Source: Hyphococcus formosus
Lineage (GTDB): Bacteria > Pseudomonadota > Alphaproteobacteria > Caulobacterales > Parvularculaceae
Direction of reading: 5' to 3'
DNA length: 64,000 nt
Assembly: GCF_046736345.1 (NCBI RefSeq)
Contig: NZ_CP157210.1
Span: forward strand, 3,162,001-3,226,000
Shown here: piece by piece, positions 53,154 to 60,878 of the stretch
Position numbering within the stretch: the stretch's first letter is position 1
Layout of the letters: the number at the start of each line of letters is the position of its first letter
Position numbers and translations under genes: made by a program
Notes under the pieces: model-generated
The model's database searches: none
The model's input: the letters and a program-made list of their open reading frames with translations, nothing else
Told to the model about the DNA's origin: nothing

Positions 53154-54251
53154 TTATTGCCCGCGCTCAACCTGGCGCTTCATCCATTCAAGTGCTTCGG
53201 GTGGCGGTGATTCGCTTGGCGCGGTTTTCTTGTCCATTAGGCCAGCCATGATCTCTCCAGTTTGATGGTCGGGGAGCGTTCCGTAGCTCGTCCATGTCGT
53301 GTCGGCCTTTTCGTGGCCAAGGTTCTGGCTCCAGGCTTTTGAGTCGCGCAGTCCCAGGTTCAGGTCATAGGCGAGGTGGGCAAGGGTCTTCCGAAAGCTG
53401 TGGGGGTGAAAATAGGACAGGCCAGAGACTTCGAAGCGCTCGCGAAAGATACGGCGAATTGCGGATGCATCGGTCCAGTATTCACGTGTGAGGCCCAAAG
53501 CCGCGAATACTCCATCTTCATTCAAGCCTGTTTCTGTCTTGGGGAAAAGCGGATCTGTTTCGGCGAAAAGTAGCTCTGTTTTCAGGTATGCGACCCATTC
53601 CTCGATAATCTTCACGAAGTCGTCCCCGACGGGGAAGAAAAAGGTCTTCATCGTTTTCGAGTTCTTGGTATTGACGACGCGAGCATCCTGAAACACTTCG
53701 CGCCTAGCCATATTGACCTTGCCAACGGGAAGGGACGCTAAAGCTGCATCACGCATTCCGGTCAAAATGGCAAATGCAATTAAGGCTCGGTCACGCTTTT
53801 CTATAGAGGTTTCGTCTGGAGCGGTGGTAATGACGTGTCGAATTTGAGCTAGGCTCGGGAAAGGCTTTTCGCGCGAAGCAGCGGCGATTCGGTCTTGGCG
53901 ACCGGAAGGGCTAAAATAGGCAGCGTCAGTGAAATCCACTTTGCTCTTATATCCAGGTTGGTCCGAAAGCCACTCAATGAAGGCTTTTAGTATCTGGAGA
54001 CGTGATCGGATCGTTGTTTCGGACAGCGGCTTGCCAGTCTTTTCATTTGTCGCCTTTTCGAGGTCGCGCTTAAACTTGCGCGCTTGCTCAAAGTGGAAGG
54101 CTGTAAAATCGCGGTTCCCGGTCGATTGTTCAAAGAGCGAAATTGCTGCGGCGACCTGAGTGGTCGTCTTCACATCTTTGCGTCTCGCATCTTCGAGCCA
54201 ATTCAGATATTTCCGTTTGATCCGCTCATTTTTTGAGTTGATTTTGAGCAT
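53154..54251 (-). CDS. Tyrosine recombinase inside unit 1
   Basis: A 365-residue site-specific recombinase with an N-terminal SAM-like core-binding domain (~20-115) and a catalytic domain with Arg in LTGMRDAAL, His-x2-Arg in HPHSFRKTL, His in NLGHEKADTTW and the nucleophile Tyr in TSYG. It is not at an end of the island, so it is not the obvious element integrase. Possible roles are moving the restriction genes as an inner cassette or acting on a second site. It ends 215 nt upstream of hsdR. Confidence 0.9.
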   Translation of the reverse strand: MLKINSKNERIKRKYLNWLEDARRKDVKTTTQVAAAISLFEQSTGNRDFTAFHFEQARKFKRDLEKATNEKTGKPLSETTIRSRLQILKAFIEWLSDQPGYKSKVDFTDAAYFSPSGRQDRIAAASREKPFPSLAQIRHVITTAPDETSIEKRDRALIAFAILTGMRDAALASLPVGKVNMARREVFQDARVVNTKNSKTMKTFFFPVGDDFVKIIEEWVAYLKTELLFAETDPLFPKTETGLNEDGVFAALGLTREYWTDASAIRRIFRERFEVSGLSYFHPHSFRKTLAHLAYDLNLGLRDSKAWSQNLGHEKADTTWTSYGTLPDHQTGEIMAGLMDKKTAPSESPPPEALEWMKRQVERGQ

Positions 54252-54296
54252 GGTTTCGCGCTCCCAGTCTAAGTGAACATTTAAGCAGGGGTGTAT

Positions 54297-54731
54297 TCAC
54301 TCAATTAGGTGTTTGAGATGCTGCGGCGCTGAAAGGCGAATTATTCGACGGAGTGTGGCAAGGGTCTTCAGCGAGAAGCGCTTGTGAACCACCGCTGCGC
54401 AGTCGGAACAAAGCGCCCGGATATTGCAGGAGTTCACATTCGCGCCAATAATCTCGGCTTCACCAAACGCTGCTGTACGGGGTGCGCGACATCTAAAGCA
54501 AAACCATTCATGAAGCGCGCATTTCTGTTTTCTGGGAGTACGGCGGTCGATGAATTCTCGAAGCGCCTTTCCATGAATTAGGAATGGCTTCGACTGGTCG
54601 ATTGGCGACAATTCACCCTTGCTAAGCCACCTGAGGACTGAGCCTCTGTGTAAGCCCAAGGCAGTGGCCGTTTCACTAACTGTATAGCAGCGGTGGATAC
54701 TGATCGACCGGCCATTCAGCCTACGCCCCAT
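54297..54731 (-). CDS. HTH and zinc-ribbon-like DNA-binding protein
   Basis: About 144 residues if started at ATG 54731; TTG/ATG starts at 54752/54746 are in frame too, and none has a good ribosome binding site. It overlaps the alpA stop, so coupling is likely. The N-terminal helix-turn-helix (CYTVSETATALGLHRGSVLRWLSKGEL...FLIHGKALREFI) is of excisionase/MerR type; the C-terminal half has CFRCR and CSDC pairs, a zinc-ribbon pattern. Probably a regulator or excision factor of the element; no closer identification. Confidence 0.65.
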   Translation of the reverse strand: MGRRLNGRSISIHRCYTVSETATALGLHRGSVLRWLSKGELSPIDQSKPFLIHGKALREFIDRRTPRKQKCALHEWFCFRCRAPRTAAFGEAEIIGANVNSCNIRALCSDCAAVVHKRFSLKTLATLRRIIRLSAPQHLKHLIE

Positions 54732-54936
54732 TGCTGGACACGCCATTGGCAATGAGCGCGTAGATTTCCTCAGCGCGCCAGACAGTGACGCGTGCGCCCA
54801 GCTTGAGCGGCTTAGGGAAACGCCCGTCTTTGACGCCAGCCCACCAGGTGGACTTGGAAACTGGGATTGGGCCGGAGGGTGCCAGAATTTGCTTCAGGCG
54901 GACAAATCCGGTTTGGGGGAATTTGTTGTTGTCCAT
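54721..54936 (-). CDS. AlpA family regulator / excisionase-like
   Basis: A 71-residue protein of the AlpA type: FVRLKQIL...PVSKSTWWAGVKDGRFPKPLKLGARVTVWRAEEI, the usual winged helix-turn-helix with R-x-P-x-P-x-K-L. AlpA proteins control integrase expression and excision of P4-like islands. This fits its place near the P4-type integrase of unit 1. Confidence 0.88.
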   Translation of the reverse strand: MDNNKFPQTGFVRLKQILAPSGPIPVSKSTWWAGVKDGRFPKPLKLGARVTVWRAEEIYALIANGVSSNGA

Positions 54937-55035
54937 TTAGTTCACCTCGACTTGTAACGGTTCGAGGCAGTGTTATTAGGATACGCCGGGATCGAGGCCT
55001 AATTAGGATTTCGACAATCCTAATTAGGGTTGTTG

Positions 55036-55671
55036 CTATTTTGCGTCATCATCTATCGTTTCCCAGTCGATCAACTCACAAGCTTCATTGACCCACCTGC
55101 GGATTGTATCATCGCTTAGGGGAACATTGAGTAACCTAAGATCAGTCTCTATGTCTGTTATTGCTGAGTTTTGTCGCAGTTTCGGGTTATAACCGTATCC
55201 GCGAACGGCCATTCCAGCGATCAGCTTTAGCATTGATGATTTAGTTTTATGGTGCAGAACATTATCTTTTGGTAGTTCGCTTGCGATGGCCTGGTTTTCG
55301 ATATTCGCGCTGAAATCAGATTCTGGGATGAGTTGTTCATCCGATTGCCTCACCACTTTCGCCGCCTTGACTGCTATGACGAGCTCCTTTGGTGGACTAT
55401 ATCCCTGAGTTTTGGCCCAGTTTAGAATTTGCTCGGGCTTAAGATGCCTGCCATCAGATAGTGCAGTTTTAGCTCTATTGAGCATTTCCAAAAGATCGCA
55501 GAACTGTCGAAAATTAAACGCTGGGCGCGATCCGGATATTCTATCTCGCGCTAGCACAATCCGAGGATCGAGCCTGAGCAGTAACGCCCCGGCCTCCTCG
55601 CGAGTCCACGTTTCTAATCTGGCGAAATATTTGAAGCAATTCTCATCAGCTTGGTAGTCTGCATCTGACAT
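55036..55671 (-). CDS. Island hypothetical protein
   Basis: A 211-residue protein without a named family that I can give. N-terminal half: FARLETWTREEAGALLLRLDPR. C-terminal: SSMLKLIAGMAVRGYGYNPKLRQNSAITDIETDLRLLNVPLSDDTIRRWVNEACEL, a helix-rich domain I have seen in hypothetical proteins of genomic islands. No membrane segment. A DNA-binding or regulatory role is possible because the last part resembles a helix-turn-helix (LSDDTIRRWVNEA). Confidence 0.68.
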   Translation of the reverse strand: MSDADYQADENCFKYFARLETWTREEAGALLLRLDPRIVLARDRISGSRPAFNFRQFCDLLEMLNRAKTALSDGRHLKPEQILNWAKTQGYSPPKELVIAVKAAKVVRQSDEQLIPESDFSANIENQAIASELPKDNVLHHKTKSSMLKLIAGMAVRGYGYNPKLRQNSAITDIETDLRLLNVPLSDDTIRRWVNEACELIDWETIDDDAK

Positions 55672-55912
55672 CGGTCCGACCTGTTTAATATACGCTATCG
55701 GACAACATTAGATGAATCAAAACCAAATACCCAAGCTTGTTTTAAATAACTGAGACACTACCCAACTTTTGACAGAAGTGGTTCTGGACACAGGTAGCGT
55801 TATACTGAGAGCTTGATGCTGACTTTCAACGATGATGTTCTCTTTGAGAAAGCTGCATTGCCATTTTTTCAATTGTGAATGCTTGAAATAATTTCCCGTG
55901 GCTGATTCCAGT

Positions 55913-57097
55913 TTAGGTAACGGCGAGTAGTCGGTCCGCCCACCATTGGCACATTTTCACGCGTTCGTCCCAATAGCTACTGCGGTGGTAGGCGCGTCTA
56001 ACTTCGTCTGAACCTCTATGCGCCAATTCTGCTTCGATAGCATCTGGCGACCATTTCCCGCTTTCGTTTAATAGGCTTGATGCGCTGGCGCGAAAGCCGT
56101 GCGACGTACATTCGTCTTGGGTAAACCCCATTCTGCGAAGTGCTGTATTCATTGTGTTTTCGCTAATCGGCTTTCCGTTCCGCAATGTGGAAGGGAATAC
56201 CAATTCAGTGTCAAAATTTATTTCGCGCAATTCTCTAAGCAATTCGACGGCTTGGGTCGGTAGTGGTTTGATATGCTTACGGCGCATTTTCATCCGTTCC
56301 GCCGGAATCGTCCACTTGCGCGCATCAAGATCAAATTCATCCCATTTTGCGAGCCGCAGTTCGCCCGGGCGTGTGTAGAGTAGGGCCATTAGCTTAAGCG
56401 CTGTACGTGTCTCCGGCGCGCCTGATTGATAACCCCAAATGGCTCTAATGAGCCCGGCATAATCTTCCCATTCAGTAAAAGCCGCCATGTGAACGGTTTT
56501 GGGTGTTGTGAGCGCGCCACGTAGGCCGAAAGTCGGATCGTTGGACGCTCGCGTCGTTGAGATCGCGAATCGGAAAACCTGCCCGATAACGGATCGCATT
56601 CGCTTAGCCGTTTCGTAATTCCCCTTCGCTTCGACTTTCCGAAGTGTGGCGAGTATCTGCGGTGCAGTTATCGCCGTTATGGGAAGGTCGCCAAGGTCTG
56701 GCATTGCGAGGCTTAACAGCCACCGCTTCTTCTCCAGCGTTCGTTCAGCCAGCCCCTCTTTCTCGCCCTTCTCGATAAGCTCGTCCGCGATCTTCCCGAA
56801 AGTGTGTTCAGTGAGCGCGATCTGTTCTTCCTTCTCAGCTTTTGCATGGGCGGCAGGATCAATCGCTTCGGCGAGGAGTGCCTTTGCATCGTGGCGCTTG
56901 CTTCTCGCAAGTGCGAGGGAAACGTCTGGATAAGCGCCGAAAGCCAGCAATTTCTGCTTCCCGTCGAACCGGTACGCCATGCGCCAGAGTTTTGAGCCAG
57001 TGGGTTTAACTTCGATGTAAAGGCCGCCGCCGTCACTTCTTCTAAATGGCTTAGATTCGGGCTTTAAGCGGCGGATTTGTATATCTGTAAGCGCCAT
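55913..57097 (-). CDS. Tyrosine integrase of unit 1 (P4/DUF4102 type)
   Basis: A 394-residue integrase. The DUF4102 arm-binding domain (LTDIQIRRLKPESKPFRRSDGGGLYIEV...LLAFGAYPDVSLALAR) is followed by the core domain and the catalytic set Arg (LLYTRPGELRL), Lys, His-x2-Arg (SHGFRASASSLL), His (LAHRGSDEVRRAYHR) and Tyr. All residues are present. Its start codon lies 2 nt from an arm-type repeat and ~200 nt from the att copy at 57295, the usual position for an integrase that uses a tRNA 3' end. Confidence 0.94.
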   Translation of the reverse strand: MALTDIQIRRLKPESKPFRRSDGGGLYIEVKPTGSKLWRMAYRFDGKQKLLAFGAYPDVSLALARSKRHDAKALLAEAIDPAAHAKAEKEEQIALTEHTFGKIADELIEKGEKEGLAERTLEKKRWLLSLAMPDLGDLPITAITAPQILATLRKVEAKGNYETAKRMRSVIGQVFRFAISTTRASNDPTFGLRGALTTPKTVHMAAFTEWEDYAGLIRAIWGYQSGAPETRTALKLMALLYTRPGELRLAKWDEFDLDARKWTIPAERMKMRRKHIKPLPTQAVELLRELREINFDTELVFPSTLRNGKPISENTMNTALRRMGFTQDECTSHGFRASASSLLNESGKWSPDAIEAELAHRGSDEVRRAYHRSSYWDERVKMCQWWADRLLAVT

Positions 57098-57098
57098 T

Positions 57099-57119
57099 GT
57101 TGGTACTTTCGTTGGTATC
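57099..57119 (-). repeat. Arm-type repeat at the integrase start
   Basis: Inverted copy of the unit 1 repeat: GTTGGTAC, TTTC, GTTGGTAT, two octamers with a 4-nt spacer. It covers the probable ribosome-binding region of the integrase, so binding here would repress the gene. Confidence 0.65.
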
Positions 57120-57150
57120 GTGGCAGTACCATAGCGCTAAAACGGGGTAG

Positions 57151-57171
57151 GGTACCAACGAAAGTACCAAC
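57151..57171 (+). repeat. Arm-type repeat at the right end of unit 1
   Basis: GTACCAAC, GAAA, GTACCAAC after G; 20 of 21 bases equal to the copy at 43640. A half copy (GGATACCAAC) follows at 57181. Confidence 0.7.
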
Positions 57172-57294
57172 ATTTCGATTGGATACCAACAAATCAGGCC
57201 GGATAAGGTCGGACATTGTTATCGCGTAGTTGATGCGTAAAGCAATGAAATCATTGTGTTATTTATCGTTATCGGATTTTCTGGGATGTCCCTT

Positions 57295-57310
57295 TGGTGC
57301 CCAGGAGAGG
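57295..57310 (-). repeat. Middle attachment-site copy
   Basis: TGGTGCCCAGGAGAGG; the first 14 bases equal the tRNA-Leu 3' end at 63761. It separates unit 1 from unit 2 and would be the junction of two tandem insertions. Confidence 0.75.
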
Positions 57311-57730
57311 AACCATACCAAATTAAAAACAACTAAAAAACAATAGCTTAGAGGTGGTAAATTTCCATTTAATGTAGCGAATTGCATCTGTTTTTGTATC
57401 AAATTGCATGCCTCTGATCAACTGTATGGCTGGTGCGAAATTGGGACCCGAACTACCGCGCCGAAAGGAGGACTCGAACTCCTATCGTCGTAGCTTGATA
57501 AGGGTGGGCTACGATTGGGGAGGGGTACCCGGAAAAACACCCCGGTAGCTCGTTATTGATAATATGCGCCCCTGAGGTCTGGGGGTAACATCGCATACAT
57601 CCGAGGATTTAAGGGTGAGAAGCTTGTGGTTGCACTCAATCATAGAGTGCGCCTGCATTCTCTACGTCTATAGCTTTCAATTGGGATCAATATTGATATA
57701 AATCATCACAAATTGCATTGGGGGAAGTTC
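57311..57730. other. Non-coding region with a tRNA T-arm-like hairpin
   Basis: No gene seen. At 57466-57483, AGGAGGACTCGAACTCCT folds as a 5-bp hairpin and on the minus strand reads like a tRNA T arm with TTCGAGTC in the loop, then TTTCGGCGC. No matching 5' half was found. GC-rich stretches near 57500-57580 could fold further. May hold another att remnant or a small RNA. Confidence 0.4.
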
Positions 57731-58369
57731 ATGAGAAGTATTATTGGTGCCGTAATTGCGTTTTTTCTTGGTTTTATGCCAGCACATGCAGAACCGGTCA
57801 CCTATCAGATATTGCTAGAGGGGGAAGGTTTCTCGAATGGGGAGGCAGTATCAATCTCAGGCACCGGTTCGTTCGTTTGGGATTCTGAAGACCTCGTAGA
57901 CTTCAACGATTACTGCGTTACTGACTGCGGTAACCTGCCCACACTCGCCCTCATAAAAAGTATCAATTTTGATGTCCCACAGCTAGGTCTTGGTATTCAT
58001 GGAAACGACACAGCTTCGTTAGGTATATTTGACGAAAATTACGGTTATCTCTTTTTCAACGGCTCAGGAATGTTGGGTTTCTGTTTGGTCACGCAGAATG
58101 CCTTCTTTGGTTGTGAGCAAGCTGGTGATGGGATGCCTAGCGGTAATCACAGTGGAACCCGAGCGATATTTTTAGGTGATGCAAATCAAGGTGCACCATT
58201 TCAGTTTAATCTAGCAGGAAACGATTGGCAGTATTCTGGGGTAGACGGATCTTCCTTTAATGGTACGGCGTCAGGCACCATAGAAATCCAAGCTGTTCCA
58301 ATCCCCGCAGCGTTGCCTATGTTTTTGTCTGCTTTGTTTGGATTCGGAGCATTTCGGTGGTTGAGTTGA
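57731..58369 (+). CDS. Secreted protein with VPLPA-CTERM sorting signal
   Basis: A 212-residue protein. ATG 57731 has GGGGGAAG just upstream. Signal peptide RSIIGAVIAFFLGFMPAHA (cut near residue 20), a beta-rich middle with two Cys pairs, and a C-terminal VPIPAALPMFLSALFGFGAFRWL, i.e. V-P-x-P-A-A, one membrane helix and a basic residue. This is the VPLPA variant of PEP-CTERM signals, processed by an exosortase-type transpeptidase. The exosortase is not in this window. Role unknown. Confidence 0.8.
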   Translation: MRSIIGAVIAFFLGFMPAHAEPVTYQILLEGEGFSNGEAVSISGTGSFVWDSEDLVDFNDYCVTDCGNLPTLALIKSINFDVPQLGLGIHGNDTASLGIFDENYGYLFFNGSGMLGFCLVTQNAFFGCEQAGDGMPSGNHSGTRAIFLGDANQGAPFQFNLAGNDWQYSGVDGSSFNGTASGTIEIQAVPIPAALPMFLSALFGFGAFRWLS

Positions 58370-58504
58370 AAACCATCAAGTGGTTGGAATAGAAGCAAAT
58401 AGGCTATTTGCGATGGTGGGGTATTTATGCATCGAATGAGTCCTTCTAATTAAAGGTTAATCCGCGGAATGTTGTTTCGAACCCGGTTTGGAAGGGGGGG
58501 GGGC

Positions 58505-59044
58505 ATGAATGATGTGATCGGGGTCGGAGATTTTTTGATTGGCGTTTCGGCCGCGGTAGCGTTGACGGGATTGTTTGTTAGTTATCGCACAAGACGGTTG
58601 GCTCATTTAGATTTTCCGCCGCTTGACTGGCGTGTTAAGTGGGAGAAATTCGAACCAAATAGTTATACCGATGGTGTTGGTCAATTCCCGATGTGGGGTG
58701 GTGATTTCCGAAGAATCGATTTGGAGGTCCGTTTGAAAAGCGATACGTTTCATATAACGGAAATTCGATTACCCTGGCTATTCTTTCATTGTTTTAGACG
58801 GCCGCGTCTCTATAAAATTGATGCGCAATTACGGCCGCGGACGCATGATGGAAAAGGTTATCGTCGCCTATGGGGCGGTCTGAATAAGTGGTCATTTTAT
58901 GTTGGCGGAAAATCTGAACCGAAGCATCTCATGGTAAAAATAGAGATGATGGGACATTCTCAAGCGTATGTATGGGCGAAGTTGCGCCTTGATATTTACC
59001 CTGATAGCCCTCTGAATTATTGGCGTGGAATAGCCAGCATCTAA
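58505..59044 (+). CDS. Small membrane-anchored protein, partner of the DUF4062 gene
   Basis: A 179-residue protein of unknown family. ATG 58505 lies right after a run of ten G (58494-58503), which would act as ribosome binding site; an ATG at 58469 would read through the G run. One N-terminal membrane helix (DFLIGVSAAVALTGLFVSYR, residues ~8-27), then a cytoplasmic basic part with many aromatic residues (FPPLDWRVKWEKF, LPWLFFHCFRRPRLYK). The DUF4062 gene follows after 17 nt, so the two form an operon. Confidence 0.65.
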   Translation: MNDVIGVGDFLIGVSAAVALTGLFVSYRTRRLAHLDFPPLDWRVKWEKFEPNSYTDGVGQFPMWGGDFRRIDLEVRLKSDTFHITEIRLPWLFFHCFRRPRLYKIDAQLRPRTHDGKGYRRLWGGLNKWSFYVGGKSEPKHLMVKIEMMGHSQAYVWAKLRLDIYPDSPLNYWRGIASI

Positions 59045-59061
59045 TTTGAGCGAGATCTTCT

Positions 59062-60204
59062 ATGGATAAGAGGTATCAGGTTTTTGTTAGTTCGACATTT
59101 GAAGACCTGAAGATAGAACGACAGAACGTGATGCATGCATTGCTTGAGTTGGATTGTATTCCATCGGGTATGGAATTGTTCCCTGCTGCGGATGAGGAGA
59201 CGTGGGGGGTTATCAAGGAAGTAATTGACGAATGTGATTATTATGTTCTCATTCTGGCTGGGCGCTATGGTTCAGGTTACACGGAAAAAGAATATAGATA
59301 TGCAGTTGAGACGGGGAAGCCTGTAATCGCCTTTATTCACGAGGACATTGGTAAGCTACAGGGGGATAAGCTTGAGGCTACAGATGATGGGAAAGAGAAA
59401 TTAAATAAGTTTAGAAAACTGGTTGAGGCTAGGATGTGCAAAAAGTGGTCTAGTCCGGATGGGTTGGCTGCTGTTGTTGTCCAAGGCATAAATCGTTTAC
59501 GAAAACGCAATCCTGCCATCGGATGGGTTCGAGGTGATATGGTTACCTCGCAGGATGCAGCAAAAGAAATTTTGCGCTTAAGGCACCAAGTAGATGAATT
59601 GGAAGGGCGGCTGGTTAAAATACGAACCCAAGCTCCTCCGGATACTGATCATTTGTCTCAGGGCGAAGAAGATTTCGAATTTGCAGTGGTTGCTAAATGT
59701 TATCTAGGGGGCTCTTTAAGGCGAGTTAATTATAAATTTACGGTCGAGTATACTTGGAATGCAATCTTCTCTGCGGTAGCCCCTCTGCTCATAAATGAAG
59801 CAACGGATGAACAATTAAGCGATGCAATAAATTCAATGATCGAGCTTGATAAATACAATTATTTTGTCGAGAGGGTTGCGAAAGTGGAAAAGGTAAAATC
59901 AGCCGTGCTTAATGAAGCAGAAACCCTTGATCACGATTTCCAAACTATAAAGGTTCAATTGCGTGCATTGGGACTCATAACCGAAAATCAGAAAGCTCGG
60001 TCCGTAAAGGACACTGCTACTTATTGGACTTTGACGCCGTATGGCAATGAAGTCATGGTACGTTTGCGCGCAATAGAAAGGCCTAGTGATCTTCTATCAA
60101 ATAGCGCTTCTCAGAACTCCGATTCTGTAATGAGAAATTTGGCCGACAGCGTAGAAGTTATCTGTGACGATGAAGATAATGGCGCATGTGAGGGTGATAA
60201 ATAG
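59062..60204 (+). CDS. DUF4062 domain protein
   Basis: A 380-residue protein. The N-terminal DUF4062 domain (1-~150) has YQVFVSSTFEDLKIERQNVMHAL, GMELFPAADEETW, DECDYYVLILAGRYGSGYTEKEYRYAVETGKPVIAFI: a TIR-like/deoxyribosyltransferase-like Rossmann fold with the conserved Glu in M-E-L-F. A coiled coil (~170-195) leads to a C-terminal domain (~215-380) ending in a winged-helix-like region (DHDFQTIKVQLRALGLI...YWTLTPYGNEVM). DUF4062 occurs at the front of STAND-type NTPases and other defence proteins. No NTPase domain is present here. A defence or signalling role is inferred. Confidence 0.8.
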   Translation: MDKRYQVFVSSTFEDLKIERQNVMHALLELDCIPSGMELFPAADEETWGVIKEVIDECDYYVLILAGRYGSGYTEKEYRYAVETGKPVIAFIHEDIGKLQGDKLEATDDGKEKLNKFRKLVEARMCKKWSSPDGLAAVVVQGINRLRKRNPAIGWVRGDMVTSQDAAKEILRLRHQVDELEGRLVKIRTQAPPDTDHLSQGEEDFEFAVVAKCYLGGSLRRVNYKFTVEYTWNAIFSAVAPLLINEATDEQLSDAINSMIELDKYNYFVERVAKVEKVKSAVLNEAETLDHDFQTIKVQLRALGLITENQKARSVKDTATYWTLTPYGNEVMVRLRAIERPSDLLSNSASQNSDSVMRNLADSVEVICDDEDNGACEGDK

Positions 60205-60878
60205 GCGAAAAAATAATTCGAAACCGAAATGTGAAGCTATCATTTTGTTTCGTCGACAACAGTTTTCTCGCGTATTATGATTTATCGGTATGCAAATAAA
60301 TATGAGTGTTCTCGCGGCGTTGCCAAATAGAATAACCGCCGCTTGCATTTGTTAATGCCGTATTTAGCGTATTTTCATTTTAGAAATTTTGCCTCCGTTT
60401 GACGCTTGCGCTGCAAGTTTGTAGGTTCAATTAAATGCCAGTTTCAAATTAATGTAGGCTCCTTTCGTCGAGGTGTATTCGTCAATGGTCTTGTTTGGGC
60501 TGTAGCGACTCGCTGAGACTCTTTTGGCTCCTGACTATGGTGTGTGTGCGGATTATCCAAAACACCACCCACGAGTCTCTGTGTCCCATTAAGCGCTACT
60601 CTGGGAATGGGCTTGGGCTGTATGGGTAATGTTTTAACCAGACCAGCAAGCGACCGCCTATGTTAGTGTCACATTACCATTTCTAACTGTCTGTAATTAA
60701 ATAGAAATATCATATTTCCAACTAGTTATGGGTAATATAGGTTATATAAGTGTGAGGTGTTTATTTTATAAATATTGCGTCATTATGTTATCTACATAAA
60801 CAAAAATAGACATAGGTACCCTTAGGGTAGTCTAGGTAGGAGATGTATTATAAGGTAACAAATTGATTTATTTCATTT
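60205..60878. other. AT-rich non-coding region between converging genes
   Basis: About 670 nt with no supportable gene. The right half is strongly AT-rich. A short palindrome (TACCCT/AGGGTA) lies near 60820-60832, and TAGG/CCTA-like short repeats are frequent. It could hold terminators of both converging genes, or a replication or regulatory site linked to the polymerase-like gene; nothing decisive is seen. Confidence 0.4.

Larger units (their letters stand above)
43566..57310. mobile_element. Integrative element unit 1 (type I restriction / Septu-like island)
   Basis: Bounded by two copies of the tRNA-Leu 3' end (43566 and 57295) and, just inside, by near-identical 21-bp repeats (43640 and 57151/57099). 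It carries its own P4-type integrase next to the right end, an AlpA regulator, a second tyrosine recombinase and a restriction operon as cargo. About 13.7 kb. Confidence 0.8.
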
